Assembly (NCBI RefSeq): GCF_012911925.1
Contig: NZ_JAAXKY010000010.1
Location: 23,076-87,075, forward strand
Direction: 5' to 3'
DNA length: 64,000 bases
From: Pseudonocardia xinjiangensis
Lineage (GTDB): Bacteria > Actinomycetota > Actinomycetes > Mycobacteriales > Pseudonocardiaceae
Below the pieces are notes generated by a model that was given only the letters and a program-made list of their open reading frames with translations, ran no database searches and was not told the origin of the DNA. Position 1 is the first letter of the stretch. Each line of letters starts with the position of its first letter. Of the stretch, positions 26,097 through 35,089 are shown one piece after another. Position numbers and translations under genes: made by a program.

Positions 26097-27425
26097 TCAC
26101 TCTCTGGTGAGTGCCGACGCCACTCGCAGCACGCCGCGCTCCTCCAACCGGACACCGACGACCTGCACGCCCGCCGGCAGGCCGCCGTCGGCGACCTCCC
26201 CGGGCACCGACACGGCAGGCCAGCCCGTCAGGTTGAACGGCAGCGTGAGCGCGAGAAGGTGCTTCCGCACCGGCACGACCGTGCCGGCGACCTCCACCTC
26301 CTCGGCGCCGACGGGGGTGGCGCGCAGCCGGGTGGTGGGCAGCAGGAGAACGTCGAGATCACCGACGGCGGCCCGCATCGCGGCCGCGAGGCGCCGCCGG
26401 GCACGCAGCGCGTCGACGTACTCCTTGGCGGGCTGCGCGGCCCACGGCAGGAGCCGCTCCCGCGTGGCGTCCTGGTAGTCCTGCGGTCGCTCGGCGAGCC
26501 ACGCCGCGTGGGTGGCGTAGGCCTCGGCGCCGACGATCACCGGGTAGGTGGCGGCGAGCTCGTCGATCATCGGCGTGCTCACCTCGACGACGGACGCGCC
26601 GCGGGCCCGCAGCGTCTCGGCCGCGGCGGCCACCGCGGCGTCGAGTGCCGGGTCGAGGGCGCGCCAGTAGTCGTCGACGAGCACTCCCACCCGCACGCCG
26701 GCGACGCCGGGGGACTGGATCCCGCCGCCGGTGCCGTCCGGCCTGCTGAGCACATCCCAGGCAACCGACGCGGCGTGCACGTCGGCCGCGAGCACGCCGA
26801 CGTGGTCGCAGGTCTCCGACAGCGGGAACACCCCGTCGATGGACAGCGCGCCGAACGCCGGCTTCAGTCCCACCACCCCGCACAGCGCGGCCGGTGTCCG
26901 CACGCTCGCCCCGGTGTCGGTGCCCAGCGCGAGCGGGAGGTGCCCCGCCGCGACGGCCGCCGCGGAGCCCGAGGACGAGCCGCCGGTGATGCGCGTGGGG
27001 TCGTGCGGGTTGAGCGCGGGACCGGTGGCGGCGATGTCCCCGGTGGGGCCGTAGGCGAACTCGTGGGTGTGCAGCTTCGCCACCACGACGGCACCGGCTT
27101 CGCGCAGCCGTGCGACAACCGCGGCGTCGGCCTTCGCAGGCGGAGCGTCGGCGAGCACGTTCGAACCGGCCCTGGTGGGCAGCCCGGCCACGTCGAACAG
27201 GTCCTTCACCCCGACCGCCACACCGTGCAACGGCCCCCGCCACTCGCCGCGGGCGAGCTCGGCGGTGAGCGCGGCGGCCTGCGCCAGCGCCGCCTCCGTG
27301 TCGAGGCTGATCACGGCGTTGTGCGTGTCGGCGGCGAGCCGGTCGAGGATCTCGGTGACGTGTTCGACGGGGGAGAGCTCGCCGGAGCGCAGCGCCATGC
27401 CCAGCTCGCGTAGGGAGGTGACCAC
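26097..27425 (-). CDS. Amidase signature family hydrolase
   Basis: The 442-residue protein has the Ser-cisSer-Lys triad of amidase-signature enzymes: K74 in GVKDLFDVAG, a serine of TGGSSSGSA near 151 and nucleophile S174 in TDTGASVRTPAA. I took GTG at 27425 because CAGGAT lies 6 nt upstream and the family alignment begins here; a TTG at 27485 is unlikely. It has no GatB/GatC partners nearby, so it is probably not the tRNA amidotransferase subunit. It runs in the same direction as the M20 hydrolase upstream, 84 bp away. Confidence 0.9.
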   Translation of the reverse strand: MVTSLRELGMALRSGELSPVEHVTEILDRLAADTHNAVISLDTEAALAQAAALTAELARGEWRGPLHGVAVGVKDLFDVAGLPTRAGSNVLADAPPAKADAAVVARLREAGAVVVAKLHTHEFAYGPTGDIAATGPALNPHDPTRITGGSSSGSAAAVAAGHLPLALGTDTGASVRTPAALCGVVGLKPAFGALSIDGVFPLSETCDHVGVLAADVHAASVAWDVLSRPDGTGGGIQSPGVAGVRVGVLVDDYWRALDPALDAAVAAAAETLRARGASVVEVSTPMIDELAATYPVIVGAEAYATHAAWLAERPQDYQDATRERLLPWAAQPAKEYVDALRARRRLAAAMRAAVGDLDVLLLPTTRLRATPVGAEEVEVAGTVVPVRKHLLALTLPFNLTGWPAVSVPGEVADGGLPAGVQVVGVRLEERGVLRVASALTRE

Positions 27426-27508
27426 CCGGCCATCCTGGCGCACGGCGTCCGCAGCGGTCTCGCGAACGTGCGGAGAGTGACGCAAGGGGCCACCGGGCAG
27501 GAGCTGCG

Positions 27509-28723
27509 TCAGGAGAGCGCGTCCAGCGCCAGCCCCGCGTAGACGGCGACGCCGTCGGCCATCGCGTCCTCGTCGAAGACCACGCGGTTGGAGTGGTTGG
27601 GGGGCGCGGCTCCGGGGTGGACGTCTGGCGGGCAGCCACCGAGGAACGCCAGCGCGCCGGGCACCTCGGAGAGCACGTACGAGAAGTCCTCGGCACCCAT
27701 GATCGGGCTCTCCATCGTGACCACCCGGTCCGGCCCGACCACGGCGTCGGCGAGGTGGCCGAGGCGCACGGCGGCGTCCGAGTCGTTGACGGTGACCGGG
27801 TAGCCCTGCTCGATGTGCACCTCGGCGGTGCAGCCGTGGGCCATCGCGGTGTGGCGGCAGACGCGCCGGATCTCCTCGTGCACGGTGGCGCGGGTCGCCT
27901 CGGAGAGCGTGCGCACGGTGCCCTCCATGAAGGCGGTCTCCGGGATGATGTTGTTGGTGGTGCCCGCGACGATCCGGCTGATCGTCACCACCACGGGCTG
28001 GTGGGCGCTCACCCGGCGGGTCACCGCCGTCTGCAGCGCGCCCACCATCGCGGCGGCCGCGGGCAGCGGGTCCAGGGCGTCGTGCGGTGCCGAGGCGTGG
28101 CCCCCGCGGCCGCTGACCGTGACACGCACCGTGTCCGCCGCCGCCATCACCGGGCCCGGACGGACGTGCACCTCGCCGGCCGGCAGCGTGGCGCTGATGT
28201 GCAGGGCGTAGGCGGCGTCGGGCCGTCCGGCGGGCCCGGTGCGGTCGAGCAGCCCCTCGTCGATCATGTGCCGGGCGCCGTGGAAGCCCTCCTCGCCGGG
28301 CTGGAACATGAAGAGCACCCGCCCCGCCAGGTCGTGGCGCCGCGCGGCCAGCACCCGGGCCGCCGAGGCGAGCATCGCCACGTGGGTGTCGTGGCCGCAG
28401 GCGTGCATCGCGCCCTCGATCCGCGAGGCGAACGGGAGCCCCGTGTCCTCCTCCAGCGGCAGCGCGTCCATGTCGCCGCGCAGCAGCACCGTCGGCCCGG
28501 GACGCTCGCCTTCCAGCACGGCCACCACCGAGCTGACCGAGCGGCCGAGGTGCACCTGCAGCGGAAGGTCGGCGAGGGCGGCGACCACCGCGTCGCGGGT
28601 GCGCGGCAGGTCGAGGCCGAGCTCGGGATGGCGGTGCAGAGCGCGACGCAGCGCCACCGTGCGTGGCTGGACGCCGCGGGCCTGTGAGCGGAGGGTAGTG
28701 ATGAATGCGGCATCCGGTGGCAT
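27509..28723 (-). CDS. M20-family amidohydrolase (aminoacylase / hippurate hydrolase type)
   Basis: The 404-residue zinc hydrolase has the metal-binding series LLRGDMDALPL, HACGHDTHVAML, FQPGEEGFHGA and, near the end, MGAEDFSYVL, plus a dimerisation insert (GRGGHASAPHDALDP). Members remove acyl groups from N-acyl amino acids. It may work with the downstream amidase on a shared amide substrate, though this is only suggested by position. It is divergent from the tRNA-deaminase-associated gene. Confidence 0.93.
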   Translation of the reverse strand: MPPDAAFITTLRSQARGVQPRTVALRRALHRHPELGLDLPRTRDAVVAALADLPLQVHLGRSVSSVVAVLEGERPGPTVLLRGDMDALPLEEDTGLPFASRIEGAMHACGHDTHVAMLASAARVLAARRHDLAGRVLFMFQPGEEGFHGARHMIDEGLLDRTGPAGRPDAAYALHISATLPAGEVHVRPGPVMAAADTVRVTVSGRGGHASAPHDALDPLPAAAAMVGALQTAVTRRVSAHQPVVVTISRIVAGTTNNIIPETAFMEGTVRTLSEATRATVHEEIRRVCRHTAMAHGCTAEVHIEQGYPVTVNDSDAAVRLGHLADAVVGPDRVVTMESPIMGAEDFSYVLSEVPGALAFLGGCPPDVHPGAAPPNHSNRVVFDEDAMADGVAVYAGLALDALS

Positions 28724-28803
28724 GGACCGAATCCTGGCAGCTCGGGGAGGTGACGTGCGAAACCTCTTCCCCATGTGGTTTGGAGCACAGTCACTCGGAG
28801 GCT

Positions 28804-28809
28804 TACGGT
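28804..28809 (+). promoter_or_regulatory. -10 element TACGGT, leaderless start of the tadA operon
   Basis: TACGGT ends 6 nt before the ATG at 28816. Confidence 0.5.
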
Positions 28810-28815
28810 AGTGGC

Positions 28816-29337
28816 ATGGCGGTGCAGAGCATTGAGTCGCGCGCGGAGGTGCGTGAACAGGCCCTGCCCGGGTACGCCGTAGCGGCGATCCGGGAGGACG
28901 GGCAGTGGCGCTGCTCCCGGATGACACCCGAGGCCCTCGTCGACCTGGACACCGCGATCACCGAGCTACGGGAGCTGCGCTCCACCGGCGCGGTGCTCGG
29001 TCTGCTCGACGTCGACGACGAGTTCTTCGTCCTGCTGCGGCCCACTCCCGGCGGCATCTCGCTGATGGTGTCCGACGCCGTGGCGGCACTGGACTACGAC
29101 GTGGCCGCCGACGTCCTCGACCTGCTACGCCTGGAGCTGCCGCCGGAGGACGAGGCCCTCGACTCTCCGCCGTGGCCTGAGGGCGACCTCGCGATCCTCG
29201 CCGATCTCGGCCTGCCCGCCGACGAGCTCGAGGTGCTCGCGGGCGAGGTGGAGCTCTATCCCGACGAGCAGCTCGCCGCGATCGGCCGCCGCTGCGGCTT
29301 CGCCGATGCGCTCGCCGAGGTCGTCGACGCGCGGTGA
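28816..29337 (+). CDS. tRNA adenosine deaminase-associated protein
   Basis: The 173-residue acidic protein matches the actinobacterial family always found just upstream of tadA. It contains SLMVSDAVAALDYDVAADVLDLL and ends GRRCGFADALAEVVDAR. Its stop overlaps the tadA GTG by 4 nt, so the two are translated together. The role is not established; assistance to TadA is assumed from conserved linkage. Confidence 0.9.
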   Translation: MAVQSIESRAEVREQALPGYAVAAIREDGQWRCSRMTPEALVDLDTAITELRELRSTGAVLGLLDVDDEFFVLLRPTPGGISLMVSDAVAALDYDVAADVLDLLRLELPPEDEALDSPPWPEGDLAILADLGLPADELEVLAGEVELYPDEQLAAIGRRCGFADALAEVVDAR

Positions 29338-29834
29338 CCCCGGCGCGGGGCGCGGGCGCGGCGCGCTCCGGGCCCATCCCCTCCGCTTCGGATGAGGCGC
29401 TGGTGAAGCGCGCCATCGAGATCGCCACCGCCGCCCCGCGCACCGGTGACGTGCCGATCGGTGCGGTGGTCGTCGACGCCGACGGCCGTGAGCTCGCGGC
29501 GGCGTGCAACGGCCGCGAGGCCATGGGCGACCCCACGGCGCACGCGGAGCTGCTGGCGCTGCGGGCGGCTGCGGCGGTGCGGGGGGAGTGGCGCCTGGAG
29601 GGCTGCACCCTCGCCGTCACGGTGGAGCCCTGCACGATGTGCGCGGGCGCGATCGGGCTGGCCCGGGTGGCGCGGGTGGTGTTCGGGGCGTGGGAGCCGA
29701 AGACGGGCGCGGCGGGCTCGCTGTGGGACGTCCTGCGGGACCGCAGGCTCAACCACCGGCCGGAGGTGGTCGGCGGGGTGCTGGAGCGGGAGTGTGCCGC
29801 GCTCCTGGAGTCGTTCTTCGGGGGCTTCCGCTGA
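29334..29834 (+). CDS. tadA: tRNA-specific adenosine deaminase (A34 to I34)
   Basis: The 166-residue cytidine-deaminase-fold enzyme has the zinc and proton-shuttle motif HAE (H70, E72) and PCTMC (C100, C103). It converts adenosine 34 of tRNA-Arg(ACG) to inosine and is usually essential. GTG start overlaps the upstream stop (GTGA). Length is normal, with a 15-residue N-terminal extension. Confidence 0.96.
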   Translation: MTPARGAGAARSGPIPSASDEALVKRAIEIATAAPRTGDVPIGAVVVDADGRELAAACNGREAMGDPTAHAELLALRAAAAVRGEWRLEGCTLAVTVEPCTMCAGAIGLARVARVVFGAWEPKTGAAGSLWDVLRDRRLNHRPEVVGGVLERECAALLESFFGGFR

Positions 29835-29884
29835 GCACGCGCGGTGTCGCGGGGAGAAGCGGTGGACGTTTCCGGCTGCCGCGC

Positions 29885-29890
29885 TAGCCT
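29885..29890 (+). promoter_or_regulatory. -10 element TAGCCT, leaderless Nudix gene start
   Basis: TAGCCT ends 6 nt before the ATG at 29897; no ribosome site is present. Confidence 0.5.
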
Positions 29891-29896
29891 GCGCGA

Positions 29897-30322
29897 ATGG
29901 AGCAGGCGGTGGTGCAGAAGACCCGCGTCGGGGCCTACGCGGTATGCGTCAGGGACGGTGCACTGCTGCTGGTCCGGTTCAGCCGCGGCGGGCGCTGGAC
30001 ACTGCCGGGGGGCGGCCTGGACCACGGCGAGCGACCCGAGGACGCGGTCGTGCGCGAGGTGGAGGAGGAGACCGGCCTGCACGTCGAGCTCGGCAGGGTG
30101 ATCGGGGTCGACTCGTCGCGCTGGGACCGCGCCAGCGACGGCAGCCCGATCGACATGCACGCCCTGCACATCGTCTACACCGCCGAGGTGGTGGGCGGCT
30201 CCCTGCGCGACGAGGTCGGCGGCAGCACCGACCGCGCGGAGTGGGTGCCACTCGCGGACCTCGCCGACCGGCCGCACATCGGGCTGGTCGACATCGGGCT
30301 CGCCGCGGCCGGCCTCTCCTGA
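29897..30322 (+). CDS. Nudix hydrolase
   Basis: The 141-residue protein has a complete Nudix box at about 38-60 (GGGLDHGERPEDAVVREVEEETGL pattern with all conserved G, E and REVEEETG positions). It hydrolyses a nucleoside diphosphate linked to some group X; the specific substrate is not readable. It stands alone after tadA with its own -10 element. Confidence 0.92.
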   Translation: MEQAVVQKTRVGAYAVCVRDGALLLVRFSRGGRWTLPGGGLDHGERPEDAVVREVEEETGLHVELGRVIGVDSSRWDRASDGSPIDMHALHIVYTAEVVGGSLRDEVGGSTDRAEWVPLADLADRPHIGLVDIGLAAAGLS

Positions 30323-30358
30323 CGGTCACTGCGCCTGGTAGTCCTCGGGGCCTGGCCG

Positions 30359-30739
30359 CTACACGGCCGCGGTCGGCAGCCCGACCGCGTCCGCTGCCGC
30401 GATCTGCCTGCTGTCGTAGGACAGCATGACGTCGGCGTTCAGCCGCAGCGCCGCGGCGACGTGCAACGCGTCGAGGCTCCGCAGGTGGCGACCGGGCAGC
30501 AGACCGGCTTCCCGGTACAGCGATCGATCGGTCTCGAGGAGGTCGAACCGCTCGAGCAGGGCGGTGACGGCGGTCTGCGGGAGCTCGACGCGCACGGCGA
30601 GGCGGCGCAGCTCCGTCTCCAGTACGAGACACGACACCGGGGCCTCGGGGAGCGCGTCGAGATGCTCGGCGAGGCGCGCCGACGCCTCTTCCTCGACCAG
30701 CAGCTTCGCCGCCGCGGACGTCTCGATGTAAACGATCAA
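30359..30739 (-). CDS. vapC: PIN-domain toxin of a VapBC module
   Basis: The 126-residue PIN protein is a predicted ribonuclease. Acidic residues are E6 (VYIETSAAAKLL), E42 (LVLETELRRL), D93 (LRSLDALHVAAAL) and D in MLSYDSRQ. The first acidic position is glutamate instead of the usual aspartate, so activity could differ. It overlaps the antitoxin gene by 4 nt. Confidence 0.9.
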   Translation of the reverse strand: MIVYIETSAAAKLLVEEEASARLAEHLDALPEAPVSCLVLETELRRLAVRVELPQTAVTALLERFDLLETDRSLYREAGLLPGRHLRSLDALHVAAALRLNADVMLSYDSRQIAAADAVGLPTAAV

Positions 30740-30999
30740 CGGTCCCCGCGGAGATCGTCGAGATCGTCCTGGAGTGGGTGATCGAGGCGGGTCCGCGGTA
30801 GGTCGGCGAAGCCCCCCTTCACTCTCGCCCGCCGGATCGGCAGCACGGCACCGGGACGTCGCGGGGGCGGGACCAGCATCGCGACGACCTCACCGTTGTT
30901 CGTCACCGCGATCGTCTCGCCTGCCTGCACCTCGCGCAGCACGGCGCTGCTGTTGTTGCGCAGTTCGCGGTGCGGAATGGTTCTGGCCACGACGCTCAC
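30736..30999 (-). CDS. vapB: Phd/YefM-type antitoxin of a VapBC module
   Basis: The 87-residue protein opens VVARTIPHRELRNNSSAVLREVQAGETIAVTNNGEVVAML in the family pattern, a DNA-binding Phd fold, followed by a flexible C-terminal toxin-wrapping tail. It starts with GTG at 30999 and precedes the toxin, the usual order, which gives autoregulation by the complex. Confidence 0.9.
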   Translation of the reverse strand: MSVVARTIPHRELRNNSSAVLREVQAGETIAVTNNGEVVAMLVPPPRRPGAVLPIRRARVKGGFADLPRTRLDHPLQDDLDDLRGDR

Positions 31000-31018
31000 C
31001 CCCGTAGCAACCGTAGCA

Positions 31019-31768
31019 CTAGACCAGCCGGCCCGCCGCGATCACGCGGGCCAGGAACTGCCGGGTCCGGTCGTGGACCGGGTCGCCCAGCACCTGCCCC
31101 GGCGGCCCGGACTCCAGCACACGGCCGGCGTCGAGGAAGCACACCTGGTCCGACACCTGCTTGGCGAACCCCATCTCGTGGGTCGCCATGAGGATGGTGA
31201 TCCCGCCGTCCGCGAGCTCCCGCACGATCGCGAGCACCTCGCCGACCAGCTCGGGGTCCAGTGCGGAGGTGATCTCGTCGAGGAGCAGCAGCCGCGGCTG
31301 GACCGCCAGGGCGCGGGCGATCGCCACCCGTTGCTGCTGGCCGCCGGAGAGGCGGTCGGGGTAGGCGCCGGCGAACCGTTCGAGCCCGACCCGGCGCAGC
31401 AGTTCGTGCGCCCGCTCGTCGGCCTCCGCCGCCGGCACGTGGTGCACCACCCGCGGCGCGAGGGACACGTTCTGCACCGCGGTCATGTGCGGGAACAGGT
31501 TGAACGCCTGGAACACGATCGCCATCCGGCGCTGCGCGGCAGCGACGTCGGCCCGGGGGTCGGAGACGTCAACGCCGTCGAGGAGGATCTGCCCGTCGTC
31601 GACCTCCTCCAGCAGGTCCACACACCGCAGCAGCGTCGACTTGCCGGAGCCCGACGACCCGATCAGCGTGACCACCCGGTGCTCCTCGACGGTCAGGTCG
31701 ACGCCGTCGAGCACGGTCGTCGTGCCGTAGCGCCGGACCAGCCCGCGCACCTCGAGCACGGGGCTCAC
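31019..31768 (-). CDS. Polar amino acid ABC transporter ATP-binding protein (GlnQ type)
   Basis: The 249-residue ATPase has Walker A GSSGSGKST, Q-loop FQAFNLFPHM, signature LSGGQQQRVAIARAL, Walker B LLLLDEITSALDP and switch histidine ATHEM. These residues, with the FNLFPHMT sequence, are typical of glutamine/polar amino acid importers. The GTG start overlaps the permease stop by 4 nt. Confidence 0.94.
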   Translation of the reverse strand: MSPVLEVRGLVRRYGTTTVLDGVDLTVEEHRVVTLIGSSGSGKSTLLRCVDLLEEVDDGQILLDGVDVSDPRADVAAAQRRMAIVFQAFNLFPHMTAVQNVSLAPRVVHHVPAAEADERAHELLRRVGLERFAGAYPDRLSGGQQQRVAIARALAVQPRLLLLDEITSALDPELVGEVLAIVRELADGGITILMATHEMGFAKQVSDQVCFLDAGRVLESGPPGQVLGDPVHDRTRQFLARVIAAGRLV

Positions 31769-32619
31769 GAGGCACCCTGTCGGCGCGCCGCCCTGGCCGC
31801 CACCGCGTCGGCGACCCGGCCGGTCGGGATGGCGAGCAGCACGAACAGCAGTGCTGCCACCAGGTACGGCGTGAAGTTGAAGGTGCGGGCCGCCTCGATC
31901 TGGGCGGCCCGGATCGCGTCCACGGCGCCGAGCACGGAGATCAGCCCGACGTCCTTCTGCAGCGCGACGAAGTCGTTGAGCAGCGGCGGCAGCACCCGGC
32001 GTACCGCCTGCGGCAGCACGACCAGCCGCATCGACTGGCGGTGGCTCAGCCCCAGGGAGCGGGCCGCGGCCCGTTGGGACGGGTGCACCGACTCGATGCC
32101 GGCGCGGAACACCTCGGCCACGTACGCGGAGTAGACGAGGATCAGCGTGATCGTGCCGAGGACGGCGGTGTCGGTCGGCACGCCCGAAAGCCGCAGCGCC
32201 GGCACCCCGAAGCCGATCAGGTACAGCGCGATGAGCAGCGGCAGCCCGCGGAACAGGTCGACGTAGCCGGTGGCCAGCGCGCGCACCGGGAGGAACACCG
32301 GCCCGCGCAACGTCCGCAGCACGGCGATCAGCAGCCCCAGCACGAGGATCCCGATCTCGGCGACCACGAGCACCCGGATGTTGAGCCAGAGCCCCGCGAG
32401 CACCGGGGGCAGCGACGACCAGGCCACGTGGATGTCGAAGAAGGTGTCGCGGACCCGTGGCCAGCCCGGCGAGCTGACCACCCCGACGCCGACCGCCCCG
32501 GCGAACACCACGGTGGACGCGAACGCGACCAGCGTGGAGCGTCGCGCCCGGGAGCGCCGGTAGGCCAGCCGGTCCCGGGCCAGCGGGCTCAGCTCCGGCG
32601 CGACGGGCGTCCCCCTCAC
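31765..32619 (-). CDS. Polar amino acid ABC transporter permease (HisM/GlnP type)
   Basis: The 284-residue protein has a 30-residue charged N-terminus, about five membrane segments and the EAA loop RAAARSLGLSHRQSMRLVVLPQAVR with TYVDLFRGLPLL-like motif (GYVDLFRGLPLLIALYL). Its GTG start overlaps the stop of the binding-protein gene (GTGA), giving coupled translation across the three genes. Confidence 0.93.
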   Translation of the reverse strand: MRGTPVAPELSPLARDRLAYRRSRARRSTLVAFASTVVFAGAVGVGVVSSPGWPRVRDTFFDIHVAWSSLPPVLAGLWLNIRVLVVAEIGILVLGLLIAVLRTLRGPVFLPVRALATGYVDLFRGLPLLIALYLIGFGVPALRLSGVPTDTAVLGTITLILVYSAYVAEVFRAGIESVHPSQRAAARSLGLSHRQSMRLVVLPQAVRRVLPPLLNDFVALQKDVGLISVLGAVDAIRAAQIEAARTFNFTPYLVAALLFVLLAIPTGRVADAVAARAARRQGAS

Positions 32620-33515
32620 TTCAGCGCCGGCGCCGACCCCGCCGAGGCGAGCCACTGCTGCTCCAGCGCGGTGAGGGTCCCGGCGGAGCGCAACCGCTCC
32701 ACGGCTGCCGAGACACAGCCGGTGAGCGGGCTGCCCTTGTCCAGCACCGCGCCGAACTGCTCGGGGGTGCCCGATCCCGCCGGCAGCTGCCCGACGATCT
32801 TGCTTCCCTGCAGCTCCGCAGAGGTGATGAAGAACGCCGTGGGTAGGTCGACGACGATCGCGTCCACCTGCCCGTTGGTGAGTGCCAGCTTCGCGTCGTC
32901 GTTGGTGTTGAAGACGGCGGGCTGCGCGGAGGGCTTGATCTGGTCGACGATCGCCTCGTAGCTGGTGGTGCCGACCTGCGCACCCAACCGCGCGTCCTTG
33001 AGCGCGGCGACGGTGGTGGCGCCGGCGAACGGGCTCGACGCGAGGGCGACCACCGCCTGCTTGACGTCGTAGTAGGGCGCCGAGAAGTCGACCGCCTGGC
33101 GCCGCTCGTCGGTGATCGAGAACTCGGTGAGGTTCAGGTCGAACGCCTTGGGCCCCGGCTGCACAGCCGCGTTGAACGGCACCCGTGCCCAGGTCACCTT
33201 GTCGCGGGGGTACCCCAGCTCGCCGGCGATCGCGTAGGCGACAGCGCTCTCGAACCCGTTGCCCGACGTCGGGTCGTCGTCGATGTACCACGGTGGGTAG
33301 ACCGGCTGGTCCGTTCCCACGGTGAGGATCCCGTCGGTGCGGGTCGGGAGCGCCCCTGGCGTGCAGGTGGCGGCTGTGGCCGGTGCGCTGTTCGTGTCGG
33401 CGGGGGCGCAGCCTGCGACAGCGAGGACGGCAGTGGCGGCCACGAGCAGGCGCCGGAGGGGAAGCGGGGAGGGCACCAGGAGATTCTGTCGTGCGGGACT
33501 CGGGGCGTCGATCAT
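32616..33515 (-). CDS. Polar amino acid ABC transporter substrate-binding lipoprotein
   Basis: The 299-residue family-3 solute-binding protein has a lipoprotein signal with lipobox LAVAGC (lipidated cysteine near residue 36 from the ATG at 33515). The mature domain has the family-3 pattern VGTDQPVYPPWYI, LTEFSITDERRQAVDFSAPYY and LGAQVGTTSYEAI. The start is uncertain: ATG at 33515 lacks a good ribosome site and a GTG at 33476 would also leave a signal peptide. Confidence 0.92.
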   Translation of the reverse strand: MIDAPSPARQNLLVPSPLPLRRLLVAATAVLAVAGCAPADTNSAPATAATCTPGALPTRTDGILTVGTDQPVYPPWYIDDDPTSGNGFESAVAYAIAGELGYPRDKVTWARVPFNAAVQPGPKAFDLNLTEFSITDERRQAVDFSAPYYDVKQAVVALASSPFAGATTVAALKDARLGAQVGTTSYEAIVDQIKPSAQPAVFNTNDDAKLALTNGQVDAIVVDLPTAFFITSAELQGSKIVGQLPAGSGTPEQFGAVLDKGSPLTGCVSAAVERLRSAGTLTALEQQWLASAGSAPALK

Positions 33516-33545
33516 TCCCGACCCGGCGGCGCGTGTGGCGCCGAC

Positions 33546-33585
33546 CCGGGCCCGGGCGCGCACCCCGCTCCGCGCCCGGGCCCGG
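33546..33585 (-). terminator. Strong GC hairpin after the amidohydrolase-side region
   Basis: A perfect 15-bp stem (CCGGGCCCGGGCGCG at 33546-33560, its complement at 33571-33585) with a 10-nt loop lies 15 bp downstream of the amidohydrolase stop. It separates this operon from the downstream amino acid transporter. Confidence 0.7.
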
Positions 33586-33600
33586 CGCCGCCGGGGGAGG

Positions 33601-34611
33601 TCAGTGCGTCTGGGGCCGGCCCAGCCGCTCCACCGTCTCCGCGACGTCGAGGCCGTGCAGCCGCAGCAGGTTCTCCCCGAGGATCTTGCGTTTGGCCTGG
33701 TCGGTGAGCTGCGGGTAGCCGTAGCCGTCGCAGAGGTCCTGCGGGATCTGGAAGTCCATGAACGCCTTCAGCGCCCACTGCGGATGGAACAGCGGGGCCT
33801 CGGACCCGTACACGATCTTGTCCTCGCCGCACCAGAACAGCAGCTTCCCCATGATCTCGGCGAACATCCGTGGCGAGCGCCGCACGAAGTTGATCGTCGC
33901 CGCGATCGACGCGTAGAGGTTCGGGTAGCGGATCAGCTGCCAGCACGTCTCGTCGATGAACGGCAGCCCGACGTGGTAGATCACGAAGTTGATGTCCGGG
34001 AAGTTGGCGGCGGCACCGTCCATGTCCCAGGTCTGGGTGTGTTCGATCGGCTGCGGGCCCAGCGGCACGCCCTTGTGCACGCCGATGAGGTTGACGCCCA
34101 GCTCCTGGGCCTTCTCGAAGATCGGGAACGCGACCTTCGGGTCGTCCATCCGCCAGGGGATCGGCTGCCCGAAGTCGTAGCGCACGTTGTAGAACTTGAA
34201 CGCCTTCGCCCCGAACTCGCCGACCTGACGTTCCATGAGATCGACGGCTTTTCGGCCTTCGAGGGGGTTCACCGACCCCCAGAAGACGGTGCGGTCGGGG
34301 TCGCGCGCGGCGAGCTCGGTGCACTCCTCCCAGGGGGAGAGGCCGTCGCGGTAGAGGTCGGTGAGGGGGAGCGGCATCGCCACGAGCATGTCGGTGTCGG
34401 ACTGCTCGTAGACCATCTCCCGGACGTCCGCGGGGCTCCAGTCCTTGAGGAACTCCTCCGGTGACAGCTTCGTCGCGTCGTCCGGGGTGAGGGTGGCGTG
34501 GAAGGCGTAGAGGTGGTTGGAGAACATCTCGGCGGGCTTGCCGTAGGCGTTCTTGGGGTCGAAGTTGAACGGGTGCGCCACCCCGTCGAACACGAACGCG
34601 TCGCCGATCAT
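33601..34611 (-). CDS. Amidohydrolase-2 family protein, of the type linked to diiron monooxygenase operons
   Basis: The 336-residue TIM-barrel protein opens MIGDAFVFDGVAHPFNFDPKN and contains GVHKGVPLGPQPIEHTQTWD, FVIYHVGLPFIDE and KIVYGSEAPLFHP, giving candidate metal ligands from His and Asp/Glu. Similar genes occur with a DUF59-type gene in propane/phenol soluble diiron monooxygenase operons of mycobacteria and Rhodococcus, where a role in maturation or expression has been proposed; this comparison is from memory. ATG overlaps the stop of the upstream DUF59-type gene (TGATG). Confidence 0.85.
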   Translation of the reverse strand: MIGDAFVFDGVAHPFNFDPKNAYGKPAEMFSNHLYAFHATLTPDDATKLSPEEFLKDWSPADVREMVYEQSDTDMLVAMPLPLTDLYRDGLSPWEECTELAARDPDRTVFWGSVNPLEGRKAVDLMERQVGEFGAKAFKFYNVRYDFGQPIPWRMDDPKVAFPIFEKAQELGVNLIGVHKGVPLGPQPIEHTQTWDMDGAAANFPDINFVIYHVGLPFIDETCWQLIRYPNLYASIAATINFVRRSPRMFAEIMGKLLFWCGEDKIVYGSEAPLFHPQWALKAFMDFQIPQDLCDGYGYPQLTDQAKRKILGENLLRLHGLDVAETVERLGRPQTH

Positions 34612-35012
34612 CAGCTGGCCTCCTCGACCTGGGAACGGTGCGCCGCGACGTAGGCGTCGCGGTCGGGCACGGCAGTGGGGGCGGGCAGGAAGCGGAGCTT
34701 GCGCACAGCCGACTCGGCCAGCCGGTCCGTGGTCCACGCCTCGTCCCAGACGATCTCGACCTCGGCGCTGTCCACCCCGGGCTGCGCCGCGATCGCCTCC
34801 TCCACCTCGGTGAGCACGCGCGAGGCGAACGGGCACCACCCCGAGGTCAGGAGCAGCTCGACCCGGGCGTGGCCGTCCCGGAGCGCCACCGACCGGAGCA
34901 GCCCCATGTCGACCACCGAGATGCCCTTCTCCCGGCAGCACGGGTCGTACACGTCCGAGAGGGCGGCGATCGCCCACTCGGGAACGGCCGGGGGCGCGGC
35001 GTGCGAATCCAT
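34611..35012 (-). CDS. MIP18/DUF59-family metal-sulfur cluster assembly factor
   Basis: The 133-residue protein has the DUF59 core with ISVVDMGLLRSVALRDG and LTSGWCPFASRVLTEVEEAI; cysteines in YDPCCREKG and SGWCPF could bind iron or a cluster. Family members help mature Fe-S or other metal proteins. It is translationally linked to the amidohydrolase. CACGAT lies 6 nt before the ATG, possibly a -10 for a leaderless transcript. Confidence 0.85.
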   Translation of the reverse strand: MDSHAAPPAVPEWAIAALSDVYDPCCREKGISVVDMGLLRSVALRDGHARVELLLTSGWCPFASRVLTEVEEAIAAQPGVDSAEVEIVWDEAWTTDRLAESAVRKLRFLPAPTAVPDRDAYVAAHRSQVEEAS

Positions 35013-35089
35013 ACGATGATCGTGTGACGCCGGTCTCAGTGGCGGAAGAGCGGTGATTTCAGATGGTGGGCCGCCCGGTCAGGGCAGCC

